From assembly GCA_024516155.1 (NCBI GenBank), contig JAJJXM010000068.1:124001-188000 (forward strand): a DNA stretch of 64,000 nucleotides, in the 5' to 3' direction. A program made the position numbers and the translations under genes. The notes below the pieces were generated by a model that was not told where the DNA came from, searched no databases, and saw only the letters and a program-made list of their open reading frames with translations. This document shows, piece after piece, positions 42,756-54,419 of this stretch. Source of the DNA: Pyronema omphalodes (taxonomy: Eukaryota > Ascomycota > Pezizomycetes > Pezizales > Pyronemataceae). Position 1 is the first letter of the stretch. Each line of letters begins with the position of its first letter.

Positions 42756-45700
42756 ATGCTCTCCCACCGGCGCGCGCGGTCCCGGTCCTCCAACCTCCCC
42801 GTACGCCTACACCTGCTTCTCTGTACCTGCGCTAACCCTTATAGCCATCTGAATCCGCTCTCATCGCCGCCTCCGCCGCCTTTTTGCACGCATCGAATTC
42901 GAATCTTGCGGCAGCCGCAGCCGGCGCAGCACTTCGTCATGCTGCACAGAGTCCTCCCCCGGAACAACGTACCGGGAGTATTCCAACAAAGCGCATGCTA
43001 CAAAGAAGGGATTCATATTCTTCCAATGCAAGCGATACTCCGCCGGGTGTAACACGACGGAATAGTAACTCGTCGCTCACGGGGAGGAGCTTTAGGAAAC
43101 CTCAGAGTCCGCCGCCGAGAGGTGATTTACTGAGTTCGTTGCGACCACAGAATGCTTCGCCGAGATTGGGAAGTGTCATGTCGCGGGGATCATTACGGAC
43201 GAATCCACCGCAGAGACGATTCTCATCGAGCTCTGAGAGCTCTGGAGCTGGTCGTGGGGGGCGCAAACGAGTCGATGTTGGAGAACAATACGCTGACTCG
43301 GCAATGAGTTTTGCTTCGGATTTGGATAGCATTGACGAGCATGAGATTCCACCACATCGTCGTCGGATCAAACCATCCCCATCTTCTCTCGGGGAAGAAG
43401 ATGATGAACCTCGAAGGAGAATAACAACGGATAAAAGCACAACGATAACGGATAATCGGGCTTCCAGGGTACTAAAAACTCCTGAATACAGCATTACCTC
43501 TCAGCGCCGTAGATCAAAGCCGAATGCATGCTTTGATGAACAGGATTTGTCATCGGAGCATCCACTCAGTCCCAGAACAAGACATGAACCACTTAATCGA
43601 AGCAGACCACCGCCCCCACTTGTCGTTCCCAAAACGGAAGAATCCCCCCCACGATCCCGAGAGCGCGTAAGATCAGCTCCTTTTGTACGCGTGCAGCGTG
43701 GCGAGCGTAGCGAATGCAGCGAAGCCGGTGGTGGATGCATCGAACGCGGCGAATGCAGCAAAGCCGTTGGCGGTGGATGCATTGAACGCGGCGAACGCAG
43801 TGAAAGAAGGGCAGGTAACGAACGCATCAACAACGAACGAACCCGCATCAACCGCATTCCTCCCTCCTCATCACCGCCCTCACGATCCCCCGCATTCACC
43901 AGCTCCCCGCAAGAACCTCGCAAACACACCCCTCCTTCACGCTCGATATCTCCCCCGAAGAGTGTTTTGAAACATCCTCCGCAACACGCAGATCCTCCCC
44001 GGCGCGGCAACGTACGCGTGTCTTTCTCCGACGAGGATAGTGTTGCATCGTATAGTAATTCTAAGCCTCCGATACTGGGGCTGGAGGATCTACCGAGAAG
44101 AGGAGAATTGCCTGTGTTTACTTCTGCTCGTAAGGAGATTGAAGAGGAAAAGAAGGGAAGAAGGGAGACCAGTGCTATCGTCCAAGCGGGAGCTCCTACA
44201 GCTCCGATAGCTACAGCTACAGCTACAGCTCGGACCGACAACAACAACAACAGCAGCAGCACCCACGCGGATTCCTACACCTACACACCCGACTCGCCAC
44301 GACTAGAAACAGTGCCAGAGCTAGTATTGATTCATCCCACTCCAGCGGAAGAAAAGGCAGAATCTCACATCATAATGGAGCTGCCTAAATCATTCGCCAA
44401 CCCTACTACAGAGTTGAAACCTTCGTTACTGCCTGGCACGTTCCCATCCCCATCTCTATCACAACACAGTACCTTTGCTCAGACTACGAGCGCAGTACCT
44501 CCAAGCCCCACCATTACCAATGACTCGGTTCCCTCAATCTATTCCGAATCCTCAGACTCTGATTCAGAAAGCGATGATGACCTCTTTGTTGACGCCCATG
44601 AAATCATCCCACCCAGTCCTCAGCCCTCCCCCGCTCCCCAGAACCTCCCCGCCATAATGGAGATCTTCCCAGGGACAACAACAGCAGGAGGACAGCCCAC
44701 CCCACCACACAGTGCACCCAGCAGCCCAACACTAGAGGGTCCAACCCCACCCATGCCACCTCTACCATCAAACTTTGATCTCCCAACTCCCACCCCAAGC
44801 CGTCGTCGCTCCCTAACACCCCCACCCCGTAACCGCCGCCGCCCGGCACCTCAAGTTCTCGATGACTCCTCCTCCGAAACCTCAGTCTCCAGTTTCCGAC
44901 GTTCCTTCCCCCGCAGCACATCTGGATTCCGTTCAACAATGCGCTCCCGAGACGGAAAAGATGGAAAGAACGGAAAAGAAACACCCGGAGAAAAAGCCAT
45001 GAAAAGCCTTCGCGATGGGAACTTTGGTAGCATTACCTCCAAGGGTCGAGGTGCGGCTACAGAAGAGGCTGGTAATGAGGGAAGCGTATCTAGCAGTGAA
45101 GATGTACGGCGACGTCTTGGACTTGGAATCAAGAAATCTACCGCTGTGCAACCTGCTAGGTTTGAAAGTAGCGATGATGAACCTGCAGTTGATGGTGGGG
45201 ATAAAGATAAGAAGAAGAGAAGATGGTGGAAACGGAAGACTTCTTTCGCGAAGGCTGTGAAGCAGGATAAGGATAAGGATAAAGACGATAAAGAGAAGGA
45301 AAAAGAGAAGGAGAAGGAGAAGGATAAGGAATTCCGGAAATCTGCTCCAGCTGGTTTAATGGGTATCACCTTCAAGGGAAAAGATACCATCAACGGGAGT
45401 CGTCCGGGAACGGGAACTACGGCTGTTGATAGCATGAGGCCTGCGACTGCTGCTACTGCTTCTACTGCTGCTACAAACACTACAGTTGCGACGGCCACCA
45501 CCACTACCACAGAGGCTTCTAAAATAACTATCACGACAGGAACCCCCGTGGAACTTCCAGTCGATGATATCCCGCCAATCCCGCAGGTTCCGCAGGTTCA
45601 GCCCATCATCACTGCCGCCACAGAAACCCCCGTACCGGTACTAGATGGAACCCATGACTTGAAAAAAGTCGAGAGCAACACTTCTTCTAATGCGAAGAAA

Positions 45701-45835
45701 CGCGCGAGGAAGCTAAGTAGACGGGATTCCGTGGACCCGACGGGGGGAGTGGTGGGTGTAAAGAAGGGGCTGGGGGAGAAGGAGGCGAAGGAAGGGAAGA
45801 AGAAGGGATGGAAGAGGTTTTTTGGCAAGTCATAA
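42756..45835 (+). CDS. large intrinsically disordered conserved fungal protein, function unknown
   Basis: A 15-codon first exon (42756..42800: MLSHRRARSRSSNLP) is joined over a 44-bp intron with a GCTAAC branch site. The large exon runs 42845..45835, giving 1011 residues. The N-terminus (SHRRARSRSSNLP, then ESALIAASAAFLHASNSNL, an Ala-rich run and TKRMLQRRDS) is a pattern I associate with an uncharacterised protein family conserved in Pezizomycotina. The rest is Ser/Pro/Arg-rich and disordered. It includes a tandem repeat (CSEAGGGCIERGE), an SESSDSDSESDDD acidic patch and a basic KDKDKDDKEKEKEKEK run. It ends in KKKGWKRFFGKS, which could be a membrane- or nucleic-acid-binding tail. No catalytic domain is seen. 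Confidence 0.8.
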
Positions 45836-46962
45836 TCCGAGTAAACCGTGGATAAGAAGGATATGGTCGAGCATAAGGAAACGGGGAGCATTTGAACAAT
45901 CTTATTGCAGGGGGTTAATGCATGGGTGCTACGATGTGATGGAAACTACTACAACTACTACAACTACCACTACTACGAACTTGGGAAGCAATTCATCCAG
46001 GAGACTTCTTTTTTTTTTTTTCTTTCTTTCTTTTTTCTTTTTTGAGGGATTGGAGAAATATTGGAGAAATAAGAAGTAGGGTATATGACAGGGATATGAG
46101 ATATTTACGAATTTTAGCATGCAGAATACGCTGGTTAATATGACTTTTGGAATTGGAAGGGAGAAAAAAGATACTCGAATGGAAATTTTATGGAATAATT
46201 CTTTTTTTTTTTTTTTGCCGTTTTTTTCGATATATATATTTATTTTTTGTTTTTTATTCTTCGTGTTTTATGCTTTATGGTTATGTAATGATTCTCTTTT
46301 TTCATTTTTTTTTCTTTTTTCTGTCGGTTCTGAGTTTCCTGGATGGAAGGAATGGTTTGGGGTGTGGGGGGTGGGGGGTGGGGGGGAGAAGGGGTGAGAA
46401 GGGCGAGAGGTGGAATGGGGAGGTGAAATGGGGAGGTGGAATGGGAAGGAAGGAGCAAAGGATGATAATGAGAAATTTTGGGTGGGCATATATGATATAT
46501 CGATGCGAAGAGATACGACGCATAGGAATGAAATGAACGAAGGAATTCCGAATACTCAAGTGGTTTATTGAAATTAGTAGTAGCACGTATGTAGGAAATT
46601 ATTAATTGTGTAAATAAATCATGGAAGAAGGGAATATTATACTTTTAAGATTTAGATGAGATGAGATGGGGTGAGATAGGATGGGATAAGATGGGATGGG
46701 ATAAGATGGGATATGGAACTTTTATGATGAGAAGATGGTGGGTTGTGGGTTGTGGGTTGTGGGTTGTAGGTAATGTTGATTATAAACCGTAATACAAGAA
46801 GTGACAGTAGATAGTGGATATTAAAGATTTATAAGTTGTAATATCGAGGTATAATATAACATAAATCGTTTACATATAATTCAAACTCATGATTTTGTTT
46901 GTTATCTTTATCTTTATCTTTATCGTTATCTTATCTTCATCTGCATCTTATATCAAAACTCC

Positions 46963-47032
46963 AAACCTTCAAAACTTCAAAACTTCAAAACTTCAAAACT
47001 TCAAAACTTCAAAACTTCAAAACTTCAAAACT
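46963..47032. repeat. 8-bp tandem repeat (CAAAACTT)n
   Basis: Eight nearly perfect copies. Confidence 0.95.
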
Positions 47033-47477
47033 AGCACTCCATAAGCCTCCGCAAAAATTCGCAAAAATATTCCAGCAATCTATTTCATTATCATATACGA
47101 TATAAAGAATAACCATACCATACTTGGAAATTGTCTGGTGTTAGGGAATATAGAAATAAGTCGCAGGGTTGTTAAGCAAGGCATGTTATATATATTGTAT
47201 ATACCTAATGTTTTCCTTTCCCTTCGTCCTTCTTTCCTTTCCTATCTTTCCTTTCTTTCTTGCCTTCCCTTCTTCCTTCATTCTCCCATCCCCCCATCCC
47301 TCTCTTACCCCCCATCCCTCTCTTACCCCCCAGCTCTCCCCCCCCATAACCCGAATAAACAGATATACAAACAACCCAAACATCCCAAACCCAAGAACCA
47401 TAGTCCATAGTCCATCTCAGGCCAAAAAAGATAAAAACACATAACGTGATATAAATATCTATAGTAGAGATCTCAGA

Positions 47478-47535
47478 CCCCCCCCCCCCCCCCGAAAAGA
47501 AAAGAGAACGAAAATCCCCCCCCCCCCCCCCCCCC
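47478..47535. repeat. two long poly(C) tracts
   Basis: C16 at 47478..47493 and C20 at 47516..47535, separated by an A/G-rich spacer. Confidence 0.9.
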
Positions 47536-47829
47536 TTCCCCGAAAAGAGAACGAGAAAGAAATACCTCCCCGAGAAGAAATAGAAAAAGAAATACCGAGA
47601 AGAGCGCAAGAGCGTAAAAGCACTAAGTACCTACCAGAGAAAGAGAAAAAGGAAAAAGAAAAGCACCTACCAGAGAAAAGAATGAAAAAAAATGGTAAGA
47701 GGAGAAATAAATCCCCCGGGACAAAAAATCCCCAAGCACAAAAAACACCCCGGGAAATAAACACCCCGGGAAATAAATCCCCAAGCACAAAAAACACCCC
47801 GGGAAATAAACCCCCCAGGAAAAAACATA

Positions 47830-47920
47830 TTCCGTTACGGGGAATTGAACCCCGGTCTGGCCGGTTTTAATGCTCTTCAGGATTGAGAGCGGCCGATGCT
47901 AGCCACTACACCATAACGGA
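47830..47920 (-). tRNA. tRNA-Glu (CTC) with 19-nt intron
   Basis: The mature sequence is the same as in the other three copies, but the intron is 19 nt (ATCCTGAAGAGCATTAAAA) instead of 14. It keeps the GAGC word able to pair with the anticodon. A T6 terminator follows. The 40 nt before the 5' end resemble those of the copies at 49472 and 56589. Confidence 0.93.
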
Positions 47921-48440
47921 TTTGATGTTTGTTTTGGTACTGTGGCTAATATGAAGTTGTTGTGGTCTTTATGAAGAGTATGGTTGTGGGCTGCGGGGTT
48001 GGTATTGTGGGGATGGGGATTGTGGGTTGTGGGTTGGGGGTTGTGGGTTGGGGGTTGTGGGTGGGGGATGTTGTGGGGTAAATATGGAGAATGGAGGATG
48101 GAGGATGGAAGGGGTGATGAGACTTTTGATATGGATTTGCTGAGGGTTTTTTGTGGGTACTGTCTGAGGATAATGTTATGTACCGATGATAGAGACGGGG
48201 GGGGGGGGGGGGGGGGGGGGGATAGGAAGATGAATTGGCTGCTGACTCCCTCCCCTCCGGCCCGAGGGAGAAGTCGATCTGTGTTATAAGGTGAGTTATG
48301 GAATAGTAGCGGCAAACTGTAGATACATTTATAATGGTTATGAAGCATTATTTTTTATTGATAAAGAAATCAATTGCTCTAAAGTCGTAAGTTTCCTCGT
48401 AACCTTAAGCCAAAGAAGATAATGGAGCCTTTTTGCATGG
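47921..48440. other. G-rich low-complexity stretch
   Basis: TTGTGGG/TTGGGGG repeats at 47988..48070 and a run of 25 G at 48197..48221. No gene seen. Confidence 0.6.
48197..48221. repeat. poly(G), 25 nt
   Basis: An uninterrupted G25 run downstream of a block of TTGTGGG repeats. Confidence 0.95.
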
Positions 48441-48499
48441 AATCTGCTTACACTGGTTCAATGATAGCTTTAATGATGATCTTAAAAAAAAAATACTGA

Positions 48500-48945
48500 T
48501 AGATGCATGGGAATTAGGGGATTGGGAATGTCAAGAAATATCCAAGAAGGACGAGGAATTTGGGGTAGGGGTGTTTATATACTCACAGTCGGTTATAGGC
48601 GGTCAACATTTGTATCTGCGGATGTAGAGAAGATAGAGTCTTGTTTCCAATTCTGGCTCTGACTCTGGCTCTGATCACTGACTACTAAATCATAGGGCAG
48701 CAGGAGTTTTGTGGATCAGAAGACTGATTGATGGTGTGTTATATGATGTGAATATACAATACTGTTTACCACCAGCTAGCCGTTACGGTAATATAGAGCT
48801 TGCTCTTCAAATACAGTCTAATCTCAGAGCACAAAGAAAAAGCGCAATTCCTCAACTTTCCAAGCACCTACTCCCACTCCCACTCCCCTCCCTCCCCACC
48901 GTTGTGGTGCGTCTCTAGTCATACATAATATTTCACCAGAAGGGG
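48500..48945. repeat. relic related to the element at 53.5-54.8 kb
   Basis: Shared words in the same order include GGGGTGTTTATATACTCACAGTCGG (like 53684-53715), AATATACAATACTGnTTnC with CGnTTACGGTnATnTAGAGC and ATACAGTCTnAT (like 53950-54012), and AGTCATACATnATnTTTCAC (like 54803-54825). A G18 run ends it at 48942..48959. This is a diverged copy of the same repeat family. Confidence 0.55.
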
Positions 48946-49471
48946 GGGGGGGGGGGGGGAGGGGGAGCTCATAGGATGAGAACCAGCATTTCCCTTGTCC
49001 TTCATAGAATCGGCAGAATATGATTCATATATCAATAGATAAAGAGATAAATATTTTTTACTAGATTCTATGAGTACTTTCAGCCCATCTGTCTAGCAAT
49101 CCAGTAATTTGGAATGCTGTAGGTGTATGGTTATACATGAATGAAAAGAATCACGACTAGAAAAATTTACGCAACCCCCTCCCCCACACCCACCCCTTGT
49201 CGGCCGTCGCAAACGTCCACCAGTCATAACTTAGGCGAGGGGTATTCTGCATATACAACTCCTGGTGACTGGTGTAGCCTGTAGAACATACACAGTGCAC
49301 AGCACATTGTATTCACTATAAACAACAATACTCCTCCTCAACCTCAAAAACTGTATCATCTCGGACTTCCAGACGACCCAAAATGCAATACCGTAACACC
49401 CTGCAAAGACAATTGACGGATGTAATATAGAGCTTCGATGTGGATAAAAATTCTGAAGAATAAAAAGAATA

Positions 49472-49557
49472 TTCCGTTACGGGGAATTGAACCCCGGTCT
49501 GGCCGGTTTAATGCTCTGCTTGAGAGCGGCCGATGCTAGCCACTACACCATAACGGA
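49472..49557 (-). tRNA. tRNA-Glu (CTC) with 14-nt intron
   Basis: Same cloverleaf as the other copies. The intron is AGCAGAGCATTAAA. A T5 terminator lies at the 3' side. The upstream 40 nt are shared with the 47.8 and 56.6 kb copies. Confidence 0.95.
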
Positions 49558-50046
49558 TTTAATGTTTATTTTAGTACTGTTGCCAATATAAACTATCATT
49601 CCATTTAAGAAGTGTGTTCCAGGACATGCGCACTAGGTGATATTTTATTGTTGGTCAAGAATCTATAATTGACAGGTAATGAGCACTTAGCCAAGACTTC
49701 TATAGCTCTCCCAGGACTGACAGTTGGGATGAGGAAAAGGGTAATGACAATAACTTAGCTTAGTTCCAGGGACGGTTCAAGAATTAATGCATACCTCAAT
49801 AATAGCTTTTGACAGCGGGAAGTCAGTTTATGTTACATTAAATTTACTTGCTATACTTTTTACACGTATTGTATCTCATTTCTATATCAATCTAGTCGCG
49901 GACCACTGGTAAGTATTGTCATTCCCATAGACTCCTGTTAAGATAGACTGATAGATTAATTGTAACTTACTGTGCCACTGTGGACTCGGTGTTAGTTTGT
50001 ACATCTATTTCGATATCCATCATCTCAGCCAACCCAGCGTACTTTC
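49558..50046. other. gene-free stretch
   Basis: Nothing seen apart from the conserved tRNA 5' flank. Confidence 0.5.
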
Positions 50047-50060
50047 AGTTCTGCGAAAAT

Positions 50061-50273
50061 AAGAGCAAACAGGGCTCCAAAATGTAACGACGAGAATGAA
50101 AACCAGCAGGAGGAAGAGAGGTGGCAACAGGCCCAAGAAATGAAGTACGCTCTGGGGCGGATCCCAGCGAGACTCCAAGGTAACAGCTGGAACCTCGAAA
50201 TGTAAATAGACTGTGGCATACGTCATAAACTTAAGGTTGGGAACGTTCAAGAAAATCAAATCAAATCAAATCA
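50061..50273 (+). mobile_element. 5'-truncated LINE 3' end
   Basis: A perfect 14-bp target-site duplication, AGTTCTGCGAAAAT, flanks it at 50047..50060 and 50274..50287. The 3' end has CAAAT units, and the sequence before it (GTCATAAACTTAAGGTTGGG and AACGTT) matches the end of the LINE at 28285..30095. At 213 bp it is a typical dead-on-arrival insertion. Confidence 0.88.
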
Positions 50274-50287
50274 AGTTCTGCGAAAAT

Positions 50288-51408
50288 CACTTCTACGAAT
50301 CGCCGCTGTCGCCCCAGTGACGAAGCTATCAAGGTATTGGAGTGCTTAAAAGGAAATGACCGGACAGACTGTAGAAAACACTACTCTATTTCTGAGGATT
50401 CATTCCGGCACAACTTTGTCGTCATATCTTCGTCTGTCATTCCTATATAAATATTTATCACTACATCACTCTATATCTCCAATAACCAGGAAGTGCAATC
50501 GCGGGGTACATTCTATAGTGCTATTATCCAAGCCCCCCTCATCTACTCGCTTAGAGTGATACATACATACATAGCCGGTATGCATTAACATATGTATAGA
50601 CATATATACTTTGGCTAAATATGAGGCATCTACCCCTTACTTCAGGCTTTAGGCTTCGAGTGAGTCTCTATGAAATAGAGTGTGGGTTTGTGAAACTTTG
50701 AATGCTGCGTGCTACATGATGCACGATGAAATGGATTTGGATTCAGATGTGGGGTATGCTTTTTGTGAGACTTTGAGATATTGGGGATCCTGGGTGATTT
50801 ATTATTGAAATTGGCTGAGTAGCGTTGGAGAGAAGAGTAGATGGATCGGAGAGATAGAGGTAAGTGCAATGGGTGAAGAGTGAATAGCTAACTTCTTGAT
50901 GGAGAATTATAAGTTGGTAATGTTGTATGAGCTGTGTCAAGACTCATGGAAAGCGATTGAATAGATCTTGATCAAACTGTATGAGATTTTTTTGACCTCT
51001 TTGTATCGGGTAATAGAAGACTATCTTGGCATCGGCCGGGAATACATATACCCTACCAGTCTCGCGGTATTATAATGCGAGATCTCAGACCCCACGATTT
51101 CCCCACATTAATAAATACCCCGGTACTCGGGCCGTTTAGCCATCAAATCCATCGCCATGATCTTCCCGCGGGGCATCGGGTCGGCTTCCACAATACATAC
51201 GGATAAAGCCTTATACGCCCGGTAGATTAGGATTCATATATGCAAATGCCCGTTGAAGCATGATAATTTTGGTGTAACTGTGTAACAACATCATCATCTC
51301 ACTTTATTGATTATTATAAACGCTCTATCAACCACAAAGTTTAACTCTAACTCTACTAGTCAACGACACTTTACAAAGGAATTCAAACCCAGGTTCCAGT
51401 AAAAAGTC
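50288..51408. other. upstream region of the sugar transporter gene
   Basis: Promoter region. No gene or strong repeat seen. Confidence 0.5.
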
Positions 51409-53244
51409 ATGGCCACTTCAAAGGTCTCCCCCACGGTAGCCTCCCCGGCACTAGAAGCCTCCGCCATAGTCTCCAAACTCGCAGAAAAAGACACACGACC
51501 ATGGTATCAAAAACCGAACCTCAGGATATTATATCTCCTCATGATACCCGGCCTATTAGGAGTCGAATATACTTCCGGTTTCGATTCTTCAATGATGAAC
51601 GGGATTCAGACCATAACTTACTGGGAGGTATTATTTGTCACTTCTTGGTATTTGTGGAGTCTGCTAATATCAGAGTGTCGGATTGGGAAATAGGACTACT
51701 TTGATAACCCCACAAAAGCCCGTCTGGGAATCCTATCAGCCAGTTACTCTCTAGGTAGCATATGTGCACTACCTCTGGTTCCTTGGATAAACGAGAACCG
51801 TGGGAGAAAATTTTCAATCTATCTCGGGAGTATAATCATGATAGTCGGAGCAGTTCTCCAAGGCGCAAGTCAACACTGTAAGTACTTTTCTATGTCTTAG
51901 TTATGAGCAATCATTAACAAACTATGAATCCCCATGTATGTAGTCGCAATGTTTGTGATCTCCCGTATAATACTCGGCTATGGAATCCCCTTCGCCATTG
52001 TTGCAGCAAGCTCACTAATAGGTGAACTCGCACACCCCCGGGAACGTCCTATCATGACATCTCTTTTCAACTGCTCCTGGTTCGTAGGTGCCATTATCGC
52101 CGCGGGGGTCACATTGGGGACTTTTGATATGAAAAGTAACTGGTCTTGGCGGATTCCAAGTTATTTACAATTTTTACCTTCTGTTACGCAGATTGTTGCG
52201 CTGTATTGGATTCCGGAAAGCCCGAGGTTTTTGGTTATGAAAGACCGTCATGGGGAAGCGAGGAGGATATTGGTGAAATATCATGCCGAGGGAGATGAGT
52301 TGTCGGAGTTGGTTAATGGGGAGATGGCACAGATTCAGGCTACTATTGAGTTGGAGATTGAAAATAGAAAGATGGGTTGGAGAGAGTTCTTTACCTCTGC
52401 GGCTAATCGAAGACGGGCGGTCCTGGCTTTATGTATAGGAGTCTTCGCACAGTGGTCCGGAAATGGTCCGTTGTCTTTTTATCTTAAGAAAATTTTGGAT
52501 CAGGTGGGAATTAGGGATCGTAGAGAGCAGAATATTCTTAATGTTGGGATGACTTGTTGGCAGCTTGTTAATGGTGCTGTTGCGGCAATGGCGGTTAGAA
52601 GGGTAAAGAGACGGACTATGTATTTGACTTGTGTTTGTGGGATGTTGGGGGTTTATATCATGCTGACTACATCTTCGGCGAGGTATGCCATGACTGGAAC
52701 TAAGGGCGCTGGGGTGGCGACGATTGTCGCGATTTTTTGTTATAGCCCGTTTTATAATATGGGTGAGACGCTATGATTCAGAGTTCAGGAAGCAAAGCTA
52801 ATCATTACGGATGACAGGATTCAATGCGTTGACTTACACTTACCTAGTGGAGATCTTCCCCTACACTATTAGAGCAAAGGGAATTACAATGCAGCAGTTA
52901 TTTGGGAGATTAGCAACCTTCATCAACGTCTTTGTTAACCCAATTGGTTTGGACACCATTGGATGGAGGTATTATCTTTGGTATTGCGTTTGGATCACGG
53001 TTGAGATCATTGTTATCTACTGTATATTTCCGGAGACTTCGAAACATACACTTGAGGAGTTGGCATTTTGTAAGTGGACTATCTATGGTGTATAGTGGCT
53101 TGTGCTAACAGATGGGAAGTATTTGAGGGACAGGAAATGCAGGATCGGGTGGATGCTAAGATTCTGAAGGGGATGGGAGCTGATCTTGATGCTGAGAGCG
53201 TGGGACATAGAGAAGTGGTCCAGTCACCAGATCAGAGAGTCTAA
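51409..53244 (+). CDS. MFS sugar transporter (hexose/lactose-permease class)
   Basis: Five exons (51409..51627, 51694..51877, 51944..52762, 52818..53069, 53120..53244) give 532 residues, with all phases consistent. Family signatures are present in order: GFDSSMMNG in the first membrane segment, NENRGRK in the loop after segment 2, RIILGYG with ELAHPRERP, PESPRFL before the central loop, and PETSKHTLEE near the end. About twelve membrane segments are expected. The last exon was chosen because the acceptor at 53119 gives the usual LAFLFEGQE continuation; the alternative AG at 53111 does not. The RSGxGP-type stretch FAQWSGNGPLSFYL is typical of lactose- and hexose-transporter-like fungal proteins. 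Sugar uptake at the plasma membrane is inferred; the substrate is unknown. Confidence 0.93.
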
Positions 53245-53508
53245 TGTGTTTCATTTGTTTCTTTATGATGATCTTGTTGAAAGGGTTATAGTGAATTATG
53301 AGCTTGTGCAATTTTGATTGGTGATAATTTCGGTAACGTTTGATGTACTGCAGGGAAAATTCGATGCGCATAATGTTTTATTTGCGATCTGTTATATCAA
53401 TTGCTCAGGAGTCCAGACGCAAAAAGGCCCATCCCTTCATGAGGGAATAATGCTATTTTTCCGCTGTATCTTCCTTGCACTTATTCTATGATATCTGCCA
53501 TCATGATA

Positions 53509-53666
53509 GTCCAAAAACCCGACATGGAAAAACCCCCCACTTCCACCTCATTCGATTGTAGCATAACAGTCAAATAAGATAGAAGTAAGGGGGAAAACTT
53601 TTATTTTTCTAGCTCTATTGCCCGAGCTGGGAAGGATACTCATACACGGGGATTAAGAATGCAAAG
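53509..53666 (+). repeat. left 158-bp inverted repeat
   Basis: Contains CCACTTCCACCTCATTCGAT and TTTTTCTAGCTCTATTGC, both present in reverse complement at 54262..54419. Confidence 0.9.
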
Positions 53667-54261
53667 GTTCAAGAGGGGTGGGGGATTAGGGGCGTATATA
53701 TACTCATAGTCGGCCAATATTTACGTCTTTGAATGGCATTGAAGCTGCTTCTGTGTCGATTACCGGGCACCGGGAATTATGGTTTTATTCTTTTTATTGA
53801 GATACGCTGGCCGAGGCCCACAAGGCCCATGCAAGACAAAGGTAAAAAACCAAAACCCGCCCTCGTGATCTAAACCACATGCTGAGGCCCCCTGGGCACC
53901 GAAGATTTTTTGAACCAATCGATCAATGGTAAATTCATTATCCGATAAAAATATACAATACTGCTTTCTATCAGCCTTTACGGTTATGTAGAGCCCGAAT
54001 ACAGTCTGATGCCTGAAAAAAACAAGAACAAAACCAGGTCATTTCAACCGCACGAACCGGAGAAACGTACAATATAGTACAGATTTCAATAACAGGTCAT
54101 AAATAATGTACCAGCACATCATGAATACCGTGATTCAATATCCTTGGGTTCAGATCCGCTGACTATTGAATACCCTATGTACTCGATATGGACGGGAAAA
54201 ACTTCGATCCATATCCACAAAACCAAAATATAAACTCTCCCAATCCCTACACTTCCCAGCT

Positions 54262-54419
54262 CTTTACATTCTTAATTCCCGTGTATAAGTATCCTTCTCA
54301 GCTCGAGCAATAGAGCTAGAAAAATAAAGGTTTTCCCCCTCACTTCTATCTTATTCGACTGTTATGCTACAATCGAATGAGGTGGAAGTGAGGGGTTTTT
54401 CCATGTCTGATTTTTGGAC
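54262..54419 (-). repeat. right 158-bp inverted repeat
   Basis: Reverse complement of 53509..53666 with scattered substitutions. Confidence 0.9.

Larger units (their letters stand above)
45836..47829. other. gene-free stretch rich in low-complexity DNA
   Basis: Contains T runs (46010-46340), GATGGGATAAGATGGGAT words (46650-46710), GTGGGTT repeats (46739-46768), the 8-bp repeat at 46963..47032 and two long C runs at 47478-47535. CCCGGGAAATAAA units repeat at 47715-47820. No gene seen. Confidence 0.55.
53509..54419. mobile_element. non-autonomous element with 158-bp terminal inverted repeats
   Basis: 53509..53666 and 54262..54419 are inverted copies, about 90% alike. The ends read GTCCAAAAA. 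TA precedes the left end and CA follows the right end, so a TA duplication with one change is possible (Tc1/mariner-like), but this is weak. The 595-bp interior has no transposase frame. Parts of the interior recur at 48.5-48.95 kb. Confidence 0.8.

Noticed and set aside
44851..45534. 227-codon minus-strand Ser/Phe/Val-rich frame
   Set aside because: Antisense of the Lys/Glu-rich and Thr/Ala-rich coding region of the 42.8-45.8 kb gene.
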